From: Bacteroidales bacterium
GTDB taxonomy: Bacteria; Bacteroidota; Bacteroidia; Bacteroidales; FEN-979
Direction of reading: 5' to 3'
Length of the DNA stretch: 14,938 nt
NCBI GenBank assembly: GCA_023231065.1
Contig: JALNWE010000069.1
Span: 1 to 14,938 of the forward strand
The first letter of the stretch is position 1. Every line of letters starts with the position of its first letter. Below, one piece after another: positions 1 to 8,122 of the stretch. A program made the translations under genes and the position numbers. Below the pieces are notes generated by a model. It saw only the letters and a program-made list of their open reading frames with translations. It had not been told where the DNA came from and did not search any database.

Positions 1-1
1 G

Positions 2-628
2 TTAACGGCTGTATCAATTTATCTGATTTATGAATCGGTCGTACGATTTCTGAACCCGGAGCCAGTTAAATCGGGTTTGATGCTCATCATAGCTATTTTC
101 GGCCTGTTCGCGAATATGATCTCGATGTTATTCCTTCATCGCGACTCGAAAAATACGCTGAACGTTAAAGCCGCTTATCTTCACCTGCTGGGGGATACCT
201 TATCTTCAGTGATCGTGGTTGTGGGAGCAATCATCATTCATTATACCAATTTTCTTTGGTTAGACCCTGCCCTGACATTCCTGATCAGTATTGTTATCAT
301 CCGTCAGGCTTATAAAATTTTGCGCGATTCGGTTGATATCCTGATGCAAAGTACTCCAATTCACCTTAACCTTCAGGAAATAAAAAATTTTCTTGAGAAA
401 CACCCCATGATCAGTAATGTACATCATATTCATTGCTGGCAGCTACAGGATAGTAAGGTACACTTTGAGGCCCATATCGAGACTTATTCTGATATTAAGC
501 TGAGTGAATCCGGTAAATTGATTGCAGAGATCAAGACTTTACTGCGTGATCAATTTAAGATTGGTCATATAACCTTGCAAATCGAATATAATATATGTGA
601 AGATAAGGATATGATAAAGATTCCTTAA
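2..628 (+). CDS. Cation diffusion facilitator (CDF) family metal transporter, 5' end outside window
   Basis: The reading frame is open from base 2 and ends with TAA at 626-628, so this is the C-terminal ~208 residues of a longer gene. An internal TTG/ATG at 77/80 is not the true start, because clear membrane sequence lies upstream in frame. The visible part has hydrophobic helices, with the HxxxD motif (HLLGD) of CDF transmembrane helix 5 that forms the transport metal site. A cytoplasmic C-terminal domain of the ZT-dimer type follows, with the family-typical HHIHCWQL segment. CDF proteins exchange Zn2+ or related divalent cations for protons across the inner membrane. The family call is firm; the metal cannot be read from this part. 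It is separated from the next gene by ~260 bp and two repeats, so it is probably not in the same operon. Confidence 0.9.
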   Translation, partial: LTAVSIYLIYESVVRFLNPEPVKSGLMLIIAIFGLFANMISMLFLHRDSKNTLNVKAAYLHLLGDTLSSVIVVVGAIIIHYTNFLWLDPALTFLISIVIIRQAYKILRDSVDILMQSTPIHLNLQEIKNFLEKHPMISNVHHIHCWQLQDSKVHFEAHIETYSDIKLSESGKLIAEIKTLLRDQFKIGHITLQIEYNICEDKDMIKIP

Positions 629-712
629 ACAGGATATTCTGAAATGGCCGCTGTTTTCTAAAAATCAGAAATTGAATAAGAAAAACATGGATGTTTCGTT
701 ATATGTATAATT

Positions 713-762
713 GAGCAGGCTCAAACTACCCGCTGTAACCTTTGGTTAAAACATTTTTATTT
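713..762 (+). repeat. 50-bp direct repeat, left copy (unit D)
   Basis: This sequence recurs in the same orientation at 10137-10186 with 49 of 50 positions identical and no gap; the only change is A versus T near base 15. It contains two small palindromes, gagc-ag-gctc and taacc-ttt-ggtta, so each copy could form two short hairpins. The two copies bracket the polysaccharide operon. Its 3' end overlaps the adjacent longer repeat by two bases. Confidence 0.85.
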
Positions 763-860
763 TTACCACGAAGGATCAAAGACGCAAATATATCATATTC
801 AATTATTTAAAATTTAGCGTCATAGCGATTTGACCGTGAAAAGTGGTTTTCGGAGTTGAC
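761..860 (+). repeat. ~100-bp inverted repeat, left copy (unit I)
   Basis: The reverse complement of 10022-10118 matches this stretch with one 3-nt length difference and about a dozen mismatches. A central 38-nt core (AAAGACGC...AAAATTT) has one mismatch. The ACCACGAAGG...AAAGACGCAAA type of sequence resembles dispersed intergenic repeats common in Bacteroidota genomes (recalled, not searched). The copy covers the upstream GTG at 843, which argues against that codon as the start of the next gene. Confidence 0.8.
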
Positions 861-887
861 TTATGTTTTACTTTTTCATCGGATAAA

Positions 888-1961
888 ATGTTGAATAATT
901 CTATCAGAGGACTACTTCTGGCGCTGGCTGTTTTTTGTTTCCATACATCAAACGGTCAGGAGCAGGAAGGCGCATGTATTACTACATGGTATCATGACAA
1001 ACCCGGAGCCGTTTCAATTTCTTTCGATGACGGTGGTTATACACAATACACTGAGGCTTACCCTGTTCTTGAAAAATATTCCCTGAAGGCTACTTTTGGT
1101 ATAGTTGGTGAATGGGTGAGGGAAGAACCTAGTATGTCGGCTGAACCGAATTATTTTGAGATAAGGAAGATGGGCTGGAAACAACTGCTTGAATTGTATG
1201 ATCATGGGCATGAGCTGGCTGCGCATGGGTATCGTCATGAACGTTATAATAAATTTGACCCTGTAGATACCCTGGCCCGTCACATGGTACAAATAAAATT
1301 GCTCATCGAATCGAGAATTCATCAGCCCGTTCTGACCATCCATTATCCTTATTCCTTCGCCTCCGGCAACATTCATGAAGCCGCCCTGAGAGCAGGGTTC
1401 CTCTTTGGCCGGACAGGTTTGGATACCGTCAATTCCGGTACTCCGCGAGATATGCACCTTCTGGCGACCCACAGCATTCTCAATGCCCATGAACCCGATT
1501 CAACAACGTTCCTAAGATGGCTGGACCAGGCTGAAGGTAACTGGCTCATTCTGATGTACCACAATCTGTTTTCTGAGAATTCCAGGGAAATGTCGCTGAT
1601 CCATGGACACAACGTTGAATACAGCTATTCCCTCCCTAAGGAATCTTTTGAGATGCAGGTGCGGGAGACAATCTACAGGGATTACTGGATCGCACCCATC
1701 TCCACCGTGGGTAAATATATCATGGAACGCGACAACACGCAACTGCGCTTCATCAGATGCAAGGATAAGATCATCCTTGTTGCCTCTACCAATTTGGATA
1801 CCCGCATTTTTAACCAACCCCTGACCCTGGAGGTAAATATTCGGTGGAGGAAGGTGAAAGTGACAGATGGCCTCCAGGATAAGATTTGTGAGACTAAAAA
1901 CAATAAATTACTTATCGATATTAATCCGGAAAGTGTAATCATCATTTCAAAGACAAAATAA
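888..1961 (+). CDS. Secreted polysaccharide deacetylase, NodB homology domain, catalytic motifs intact
   Basis: The predicted protein is 357 aa starting at ATG 888. That choice gives a clean signal peptide (about residues 1-24, ending ...TSNGQ), whereas the upstream GTG at 843 lies inside an intergenic repeat. The NodB domain spans roughly residues 38-275. Motif 1 is SFDDG (residues 45-49, catalytic base and metal Asp), motif 2 is HGYRH (H113, H117 metal ligands), motif 3 is HYPYSFASG (about 152-160), and a late motif is LMYHNL (H225). This is a complete carbohydrate esterase 4 set, so metal-dependent N- or O-deacetylation of a periplasmic or extracellular glycan is expected. A beta-rich tail of about 80 residues follows a YWIAP segment, and that segment with the tail recurs in the gene at 4931-8122. 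The stop overlaps the start region of the glycosyltransferase gene, so the two are co-transcribed. The exact substrate is not known. Confidence 0.88.
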   Translation: MLNNSIRGLLLALAVFCFHTSNGQEQEGACITTWYHDKPGAVSISFDDGGYTQYTEAYPVLEKYSLKATFGIVGEWVREEPSMSAEPNYFEIRKMGWKQLLELYDHGHELAAHGYRHERYNKFDPVDTLARHMVQIKLLIESRIHQPVLTIHYPYSFASGNIHEAALRAGFLFGRTGLDTVNSGTPRDMHLLATHSILNAHEPDSTTFLRWLDQAEGNWLILMYHNLFSENSREMSLIHGHNVEYSYSLPKESFEMQVRETIYRDYWIAPISTVGKYIMERDNTQLRFIRCKDKIILVASTNLDTRIFNQPLTLEVNIRWRKVKVTDGLQDKICETKNNKLLIDINPESVIIISKTK

Positions 1962-1962
1962 T

Positions 1963-3420
1963 GTGGCTATCCTTATCTTGAGGATTTTTGAAAAATTACT
2001 TATTATCTATTTTACCGTTTATCTGTTAATAGACATCGGCCTTTTTGCTTATTCATTTTCGGCGTTCCTAAGGAAAAAGGAAAAAGCTCCCGGATCGGTT
2101 GACTTTTCAGGGCACCGGGTTTCGATCATCGTGCCTGCTTATAATGAGGAGGTAACCATTGTGAACTGCACAGAGATGTTACTTGAGTTGGATTACCCTG
2201 ATTATGAAGTCATCGTAATCAACGATGGTTCTAAAGATAAGACATTACAGGAGTTGGAGCATCATTTCAAACTGGTTAAAACAGACAGGGCAGGGGAGGA
2301 TGTTTTAACAACGGCGCGGGTAATCAATCATTACAGTACCAAAGATACACGGTTGATGGTCATCGATAAGGAAAACGGCGGTAAGGCTGATTCGATCAAT
2401 ACCGGGATCAACTATTCTGACGGGAGGTACATCTGCACCATTGATGCTGATTCCATCCTCGATCCCAACGCGCTTAGGGAGGTGGTAAGACCTTTCCTGA
2501 CAAATGCAGGTACAATGGTAACCGGGGGACAGCTGGCCGCAGCCAACGATACCGTGATCATCCATAACAAGGTGGTCAGTTCTGCTCCTCCTCGAAATAT
2601 TTGGGTGCTCTGGCAGATCGTTGAGTACATCAAATCATTCATGATATCGAGGATGGGTTTGAGCCGTATCAATGCCCTGCTGATCATGTCAGGCGCTTTT
2701 TCGCTGTATTGCAGGGAAGACTTGAAAGCTATCGGGGGCTTCCTGACGGCGCGAAACAGGCATCCTTACCTTGAACGTACGATCGGGCTTGGGAAACAGA
2801 CTGTTTGTGAGGATATGGAAATTTTGGTCAGGCTCTGGCAATACAAGCGCGATCAGAAGATCAGGGCAAAAGCCATTTTTCTGCCAGAGCCGGTATGCTG
2901 GACTGAGGTGCCCGACAATGGCCGGGACTTGTTCAGGCAGCGCTCCAGGTGGCAACAAGGCCTGGGCGAAACCCTGAAGATCCATCATCGGATGATCCTT
3001 GAACCTTCTTATGGCGTTACAGGCATGATTGGGTTGCCCTATTACCTGTTTTTTGAATTGTTTTCTCCCATAGTCAGGATATTCACCGCTTTTTTCATCA
3101 TTGCAGCAGCCTATTATGGGATCATTAATTTCAGATGGGTATTGTTGCTCCTAACAAGTGTGATGCTCATAACTGCTATCATCCTGAGCGCCATCACGGC
3201 CATCATCGAGAGTTGGAGCCAACATAAGCATGCAGTCACCCGCGATGCATTGAGGTACAAGGGTTTTATGGATTGGATCCGGTTGATTATGGCAGGTATC
3301 CTGGCAGAATTCTCCTATTCCTTTTTTAAAGTGGTTGCCCAAACTGACGGGATGATTAAATTCCTGAGAAAACGGAACGAATGGAATAAATTTTCCAGGA
3401 AAGGAGTGAAGAAACTATGA
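1963..3420 (+). CDS. Processive family 2 glycosyltransferase, membrane polysaccharide synthase (PgaC/NodC/BcsA type)
   Basis: The 485-aa protein starts at GTG 1963, one base after the preceding stop; an ATG at 1961 is in a frame that closes at once. An N-terminal membrane helix (about 8-32) precedes the GT2 domain. Motifs are VPAYNEE (57-63), NDGS (87-90), DAD (161-163, metal/UDP binding), an ED acid pair in CEDME (282-286, catalytic base) and QRSRW (326-330), the QxxRW signature of processive enzymes. At least three C-terminal helices (about 355-460) would form the translocation channel. This fits a synthase that polymerises a beta-linked sugar from an NDP-sugar while extruding it across the inner membrane. 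No PilZ domain is visible. Next to a deacetylase, a GlcNAc-containing polymer is plausible, but glucan or another sugar cannot be excluded. The end overlaps the next gene by ATGA. Confidence 0.93.
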   Translation: MAILILRIFEKLLIIYFTVYLLIDIGLFAYSFSAFLRKKEKAPGSVDFSGHRVSIIVPAYNEEVTIVNCTEMLLELDYPDYEVIVINDGSKDKTLQELEHHFKLVKTDRAGEDVLTTARVINHYSTKDTRLMVIDKENGGKADSINTGINYSDGRYICTIDADSILDPNALREVVRPFLTNAGTMVTGGQLAAANDTVIIHNKVVSSAPPRNIWVLWQIVEYIKSFMISRMGLSRINALLIMSGAFSLYCREDLKAIGGFLTARNRHPYLERTIGLGKQTVCEDMEILVRLWQYKRDQKIRAKAIFLPEPVCWTEVPDNGRDLFRQRSRWQQGLGETLKIHHRMILEPSYGVTGMIGLPYYLFFELFSPIVRIFTAFFIIAAAYYGIINFRWVLLLLTSVMLITAIILSAITAIIESWSQHKHAVTRDALRYKGFMDWIRLIMAGILAEFSYSFFKVVAQTDGMIKFLRKRNEWNKFSRKGVKKL

Positions 3421-4931
3421 AACGATGGCTGATAACTAAAATTCTGGTATTTCTGATATGTTCCGCTTTTGGGCAGACTGGGGAAACGGAATCCTGGAGA
3501 GATACCGGTTACCAGGCCCGGAAAAACCGGAATTATCCTGTAGCCATCGAATATTACCAGAAGATTCTGAATAAGGATTCTTCAGATTACGATGCCCGCC
3601 TGGCGCTTGCAAAATTATTCATACTGACGGAGGATTATCCGGAGTCCATTTCACTGTATCAAAGAATTTATAAGGACGATAATTCTGATGTTGAAGCTAT
3701 GAATGGTCTGGGTTTATGCTTCGGGGCGATGGGAAGGGACAGCCTTGCTGTGGTATATTATGAGAAGGCGCTGAAATATTTACCGGGGGAAGTCAGCCAA
3801 TATCTTTTTCTGGGAGGAGCATATGGGAATGCTGGCAGAATGGCAGACGCCATCAGGGTCTATGAACAAAGCCATGCCATCGATGCTACTTATTCCGAGA
3901 CCTGGGCAGGAATTGGTAAAATGTATTATTGGTTAGAAAAACCGGTATCTTCTGCCCGGTATTACCTGAAGGCCCTCGATCTGGATCCACAGAACGAGAA
4001 GATAAAGAAAGAGTACAGAAAAGTCAGGCAGGAATCTGGTTGGGGATTGACCCTGCGGACCAGTCCTGTACTGGAAAAGGAGGAGAATTATACGATCAAT
4101 GCATGGATAACTACTTTGAAACTGGAGAAAAGGATCAGTGATCATTTCCGGATTGAAGCTGATTTTCTGTTAGATCATTCCAACCGTGACTTCACCGGTG
4201 ATATCGGGGACACGACCCGTTGGTATAATTCTTCCTGGATACAAGCCGACTATATTACAAAGCACCATACCCTCAGCATCTCTGGTGGATACAGTAACAC
4301 GGATAATAAAGTATCAAATTACGGATTATCCTGGAAATTGAATTATACACCTGGTAAATTTGCATTGAAAAACACAGTCCAGGCCGGATATGATTATTAT
4401 TACTACTGGAACCATGTTGGGGCTAAGTCTGTTACGGATAACGCCTCTGTGAGGTACAGTTTTGCGGAACTCGGTGGTATGTTTTCATACGGATTAGTTG
4501 ACCCTGTTTATTGTATTGATAATTCAAACCCCGATACAGGAAAAATCTGTGAAAATCCATACTTTTCTTTTAGTATTTCACTGATGTTTAGAGTCCTCAA
4601 ACGTCCCGACATCCGGCTTGGCCTGAATCATACTTACCTGGATTATACCTATAAGTCACCCCTTTATTATTCTCCCACCGAAAGGCAACTGACAGGTCCC
4701 AGCATTTCAATCTATTATGCTATCAGCGCTTTTTATTTTTACGGAAGTTTTTCTTATAAAATCGGAAATGAATATAGTTACGGAGAAAAACTGAATGTAA
4801 ATAACTGGTCTTCTTTGCTGGAAATCGGATATGAGCAAGGACTGTTTTCCTTTTCGGTGGGAGGAGGCAATTTTTATAATCCCTATTACCAGAACATCAC
4901 CGGCTTTGCTGCTATTAAAGTATTTTTCTGA
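3417..4931 (+). CDS. Outer-membrane exopolysaccharide export protein, TPR plus beta-barrel (YaiO/PgaA-like)
   Basis: The 504-aa protein has a signal peptide (about 1-20, ending AFGQ). Residues ~26-200 hold about five TPR units, seen as repeated AIEYYQKIL / ESISLYQRIY / LAVVYYEKAL / AIRVYEQS / SARYYLKALDLDP helices. From about residue 210 the protein alternates aromatic and polar residues in beta-strand fashion up to a C-terminal Phe, the usual outer-membrane barrel ending recognised by BAM. This periplasmic-TPR plus barrel plan is that of PgaA and of YaiO-family proteins, which carry secreted polysaccharides through the outer membrane. It overlaps the synthase gene by 4 bp and the following gene by 1 bp, indicating translational coupling. 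A good ribosome binding site (ggaaaggag) precedes it. Substrate is inferred from neighbours only. Confidence 0.85.
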   Translation: MKRWLITKILVFLICSAFGQTGETESWRDTGYQARKNRNYPVAIEYYQKILNKDSSDYDARLALAKLFILTEDYPESISLYQRIYKDDNSDVEAMNGLGLCFGAMGRDSLAVVYYEKALKYLPGEVSQYLFLGGAYGNAGRMADAIRVYEQSHAIDATYSETWAGIGKMYYWLEKPVSSARYYLKALDLDPQNEKIKKEYRKVRQESGWGLTLRTSPVLEKEENYTINAWITTLKLEKRISDHFRIEADFLLDHSNRDFTGDIGDTTRWYNSSWIQADYITKHHTLSISGGYSNTDNKVSNYGLSWKLNYTPGKFALKNTVQAGYDYYYYWNHVGAKSVTDNASVRYSFAELGGMFSYGLVDPVYCIDNSNPDTGKICENPYFSFSISLMFRVLKRPDIRLGLNHTYLDYTYKSPLYYSPTERQLTGPSISIYYAISAFYFYGSFSYKIGNEYSYGEKLNVNNWSSLLEIGYEQGLFSFSVGGGNFYNPYYQNITGFAAIKVFF

Positions 4932-7900
4932 TGAGGCTTAAATACATCGTCATACTGGTCCTCTTGGCGCTGCTGGTCTTTACTGTGGTGAAGATGATGA
5001 AATTCGAATCATCCATCCGCGAGGAGAGAAAGGTAACCCTTTATGTGGAGGATGACAAGAAACCCCTGATAACGCGTCTTTCGGAAGAAGAAATCAGGAA
5101 TGCGGCGCTGCAGGCTGAATATTATTTCATGGCTGGGCCTGACTATTTCAGTCAGCAGCTGATCCGGTTTGAAAATGGTAAAAAGCAAAGCGTCTGGGAG
5201 GATTTCTTTTTGAAAGGAGTGAACCTGGGAGTGGCTGTCCCCGGAAAATTTCCATCCGATTTTTCGGTGACATTCGAAGAATACCTGGAATGGATGAGAT
5301 TGATAGGAGAGATGAATGCCAACGTTGTCCGGACATACACGATTCTCCCTCCGTCATTCTACCAGGCCCTGTCCTATTATAATTTCCGGCATTTTGACAA
5401 ACCTATATATCTGATCCAGGGCGTATGGGCAGAGGTGCCCGGGGATGAAGACTATTTTAATCCCGGGTTTACACGGGAATTTCAGAAGGAGATTATGGAT
5501 GCGGTGAACGTCATTCATGGAAGGGCTGTTTTGAAAGAATGCCGGGGCAAGGCTTCTGGAGTCTATGCCAGTGATGTCTCCAGATATGTTGTGGCTATTT
5601 TATTGGGTAGGGAATGGGAACCTAAATCGGTATTCAAAACGAACCAGGTTAACCATGTGCGGCAGTATAAAGGTGAATTCGTCTGCATGAACGACGGCAA
5701 CGCAATGGAGGCATGGCTTGCCGGGATAATGGACTTTACTGTATTATATGAGACCCAGACATACAAATTTCAGCATCCTGTTTCTTTTGTCAACTGGCTC
5801 CCCCTGGATCCCATGTATCATTCCACTGAAATCATTGAGAACCCAAAAATCAGAGAGTACGATAATGACCTGGAAAGTATTGATTTTTCCCGTCTCCAAA
5901 TCACAGGACTTTTCACCCCGGGGATTTTTGCAGCCTATCATGCCTACCCTTATTATCCTGATTTTGTTTACCTGCAACCAACATATTCTGAAACGACCGG
6001 AAGTGATGGCCGGCCTGATCCTTATCTGGGCTACCTGAAAGATCTTAAGGCACATACACCTGGTATGCCCTTGGTTATTGCCGAGTATGGTCTCCCTTCA
6101 AGTCGCGGCAACAGCCATATCTCTCCATACGGGATGAACCAGGGTGGACATTCCGAAGCGGAACAGGCAAGGTTATCGCTCATTCTGACCGACGATATTG
6201 TGAGGACAGGCTGTGCAGGGGCTATATACTTTGAATGGATCGACGAATGGTTCAAACAAAACTGGCTTGTCATGGACTTCGATCTCCCGGTTGAAGACCG
6301 CCGGTTGTGGCATAACATGGAAAACCCTGAACAGAATTTCGGGATTTTAGCCATGGAGAATAAAACGAAAAAGAAGATAGATGGGGAACTAAATGACTGG
6401 GAACCAAGAAAAAAAGATTCCGGCAAGATTGACATAATGACCGAAGCAGATGCTACTTACTTTTACCTGGCGCTAAAGATCCCTGAACTTGATTTTAACC
6501 GGAAAAATCTCTTTTTAGCCATTGACACGTACGACAAAGAGAAGGGGGATCACAAACTGCCATTTACAAAGAAGAAATTTGAAAATGGATTTGAATTCCT
6601 TCTGGAATTCAAATCTCCCGATAATGCGGCCATCCTGGTTGATGAACCATATTCGGTCTATACGGATATATACAATGACCGGATCCCGGGATATGCATCG
6701 GTTCGAAACGAAAACGGGGTCTTTATCCGGGAGAAAATGTTGACAAATCGCGGCAGGGTATCCCTCCTGGGCACGAAAACGGATTTTGTGGCCGTTGACC
6801 GCAGCCGTTTGGTATATGGTATCTCCGACGATCCGGAAAAATCCAATGCCGATTGGTATTTCAACAAAGAAAAGGGTATCCTCGAAGTCCGCCTTGCCTG
6901 GCACCTGATCAACGTTACCGATCCAGCAAAGCGGTATGTCCTGGATAATAAACCCGGGACCAATGATCTGGAGTATGTCAGGTCAGATGGGTTTAAGATA
7001 TTCGCTTTTCTTACAGATAAGAATAACACACTGCTGCTGAAATACCCTGAAAATGAACCAATTTCCTGCACTTGGGATGAATGGGACACCCCGGATTACA
7101 CCAGCAGGTTGAAACCAGTTTATTATACCCTGAAAGATTATTTCCGGACATTGAATGTTGCTGTGATCCAGGGCAAACCAGGCATGGAACAGCGAGAGTC
7201 ATTTTCCATCACGGATTTCATGTACGCTAAAAAAAATGCGGTCAGTATCAGCTTTGATAACGCAGGATATTCCCAGTACCTGTATGCGTTGCCGATCCTC
7301 AGAAAATATTATCTGAACGCCACCTTCGGCGTTGTTCCTGAAATACTGGAAGATACTCCTGGCCTGGTCCGGAGGCAGGATGACGGCCTCTTGAAGCGAC
7401 TTGGACTGCCGGAGGTCAGGGAACTTGCAGCCACCAATGAAATTGCCTTCCAGGTTCCGCTACAGGGCGCATCCTCTGCCAGTGCTGTACAATTACTTGG
7501 CAGCAGGACCAGTAAAGTGATCCGTACAGCTCATGGTAACCGGGGAATGCAATTTTCCACCCTTCCTGAATCCATCCTATTCTATCGCGTAAAACCAAAG
7601 GATGCTATCATGAAATCATCCTTCGGCGGGATCCCTTACACGGTCATTCGTGCAGGAATACCTGTTACCCGTCTCGACATGATCCTGTCTGATCAAAAAG
7701 ATTCATGGGTAATCCTGGTTTATCACCACCTTTATGATCCGCCAAACGAGATTCCAAGGCAGGCCAGTACAAACACGGACGGGAACCTGTTTCTGCCTCG
7801 CGCAGAGATGGAAAAACAGATCAGACTGATAAGGAACAGGAATTACTGGATTGCTCCTGAAGGGGATGTCTTCCGGTATATAAAGGAAAAGAGGGCAGCT

Positions 7901-8122
7901 ACCATCAGGACTGAACGGTTTAAAAACATAATTTTCCTGAAAGTAACCCATTCCCTTAACCCGGAAGTGTATAACTATCCGCTTACAATCGATTACAGGA
8001 CCAATGCCCGTATCATCAGGATTGGAGGTTCTGAAAGCGATGGAACTTATGAGAACAAGAATGGATCTATATTATTTAATGTCAAACCAGGCAATGAAGT
8101 CACCATTGAAATCATCGAATAA
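4931..8122 (+). CDS. Membrane-anchored multidomain protein: GH (TIM barrel)-like, CBM9-like and degenerate NodB-like domains
   Basis: The protein has 1063 residues with an N-terminal anchor helix (5-22). Residues ~93-475 look like a clan-A glycoside hydrolase barrel: KGVNLG (95-100), NANVVRTYTILPP (129-141), GREWEP (226-231) as a candidate acid/base site, and VIAEYG (382-387) with E385 as candidate nucleophile. Residues ~480-720 start with IDGELNDW and resemble CBM9/DOMON carbohydrate-binding modules. Residues ~765-985 resemble the deacetylase encoded upstream: VSISFDNAGYSQY and LNATFGVV match its SISFDDGGYTQY and LKATFGIV, and YWIAP recurs at 972-976. The metal Asp is Asn here and no HxxxH is found, so the domain is probably catalytically dead but may bind glycan. 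A beta-rich tail ends the protein. The start ATG overlaps the previous TGA. It probably acts in the periplasm on the exported polymer, trimming or remodelling it. The exact GH family is unassigned. Confidence 0.8.
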   Translation: MRLKYIVILVLLALLVFTVVKMMKFESSIREERKVTLYVEDDKKPLITRLSEEEIRNAALQAEYYFMAGPDYFSQQLIRFENGKKQSVWEDFFLKGVNLGVAVPGKFPSDFSVTFEEYLEWMRLIGEMNANVVRTYTILPPSFYQALSYYNFRHFDKPIYLIQGVWAEVPGDEDYFNPGFTREFQKEIMDAVNVIHGRAVLKECRGKASGVYASDVSRYVVAILLGREWEPKSVFKTNQVNHVRQYKGEFVCMNDGNAMEAWLAGIMDFTVLYETQTYKFQHPVSFVNWLPLDPMYHSTEIIENPKIREYDNDLESIDFSRLQITGLFTPGIFAAYHAYPYYPDFVYLQPTYSETTGSDGRPDPYLGYLKDLKAHTPGMPLVIAEYGLPSSRGNSHISPYGMNQGGHSEAEQARLSLILTDDIVRTGCAGAIYFEWIDEWFKQNWLVMDFDLPVEDRRLWHNMENPEQNFGILAMENKTKKKIDGELNDWEPRKKDSGKIDIMTEADATYFYLALKIPELDFNRKNLFLAIDTYDKEKGDHKLPFTKKKFENGFEFLLEFKSPDNAAILVDEPYSVYTDIYNDRIPGYASVRNENGVFIREKMLTNRGRVSLLGTKTDFVAVDRSRLVYGISDDPEKSNADWYFNKEKGILEVRLAWHLINVTDPAKRYVLDNKPGTNDLEYVRSDGFKIFAFLTDKNNTLLLKYPENEPISCTWDEWDTPDYTSRLKPVYYTLKDYFRTLNVAVIQGKPGMEQRESFSITDFMYAKKNAVSISFDNAGYSQYLYALPILRKYYLNATFGVVPEILEDTPGLVRRQDDGLLKRLGLPEVRELAATNEIAFQVPLQGASSASAVQLLGSRTSKVIRTAHGNRGMQFSTLPESILFYRVKPKDAIMKSSFGGIPYTVIRAGIPVTRLDMILSDQKDSWVILVYHHLYDPPNEIPRQASTNTDGNLFLPRAEMEKQIRLIRNRNYWIAPEGDVFRYIKEKRAATIRTERFKNIIFLKVTHSLNPEVYNYPLTIDYRTNARIIRIGGSESDGTYENKNGSILFNVKPGNEVTIEIIE

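Noticed and set aside
843..887. GTG 843 as start of the deacetylase
   Set aside because: It lies in the inverted repeat and would put 15 extra residues in front of a normal signal peptide starting at ATG 888.
1963..3420. Cellulose synthase (BcsA) identity for the GT2 enzyme
   Set aside because: There is no PilZ domain and no bcsB-, bcsZ- or bcsC-like neighbour, and a deacetylase is present; the general processive GT2 call is safer.
5748..6038. Open frames on other frames or strands inside the large genes
   Set aside because: They lie wholly within well-supported genes with clear domains and show no domain of their own.
8004..8093. Upstream start for the lipoprotein gene
   Set aside because: It would overlap the previous gene by more than 100 bp and bury the lipobox about 60 residues into the protein.
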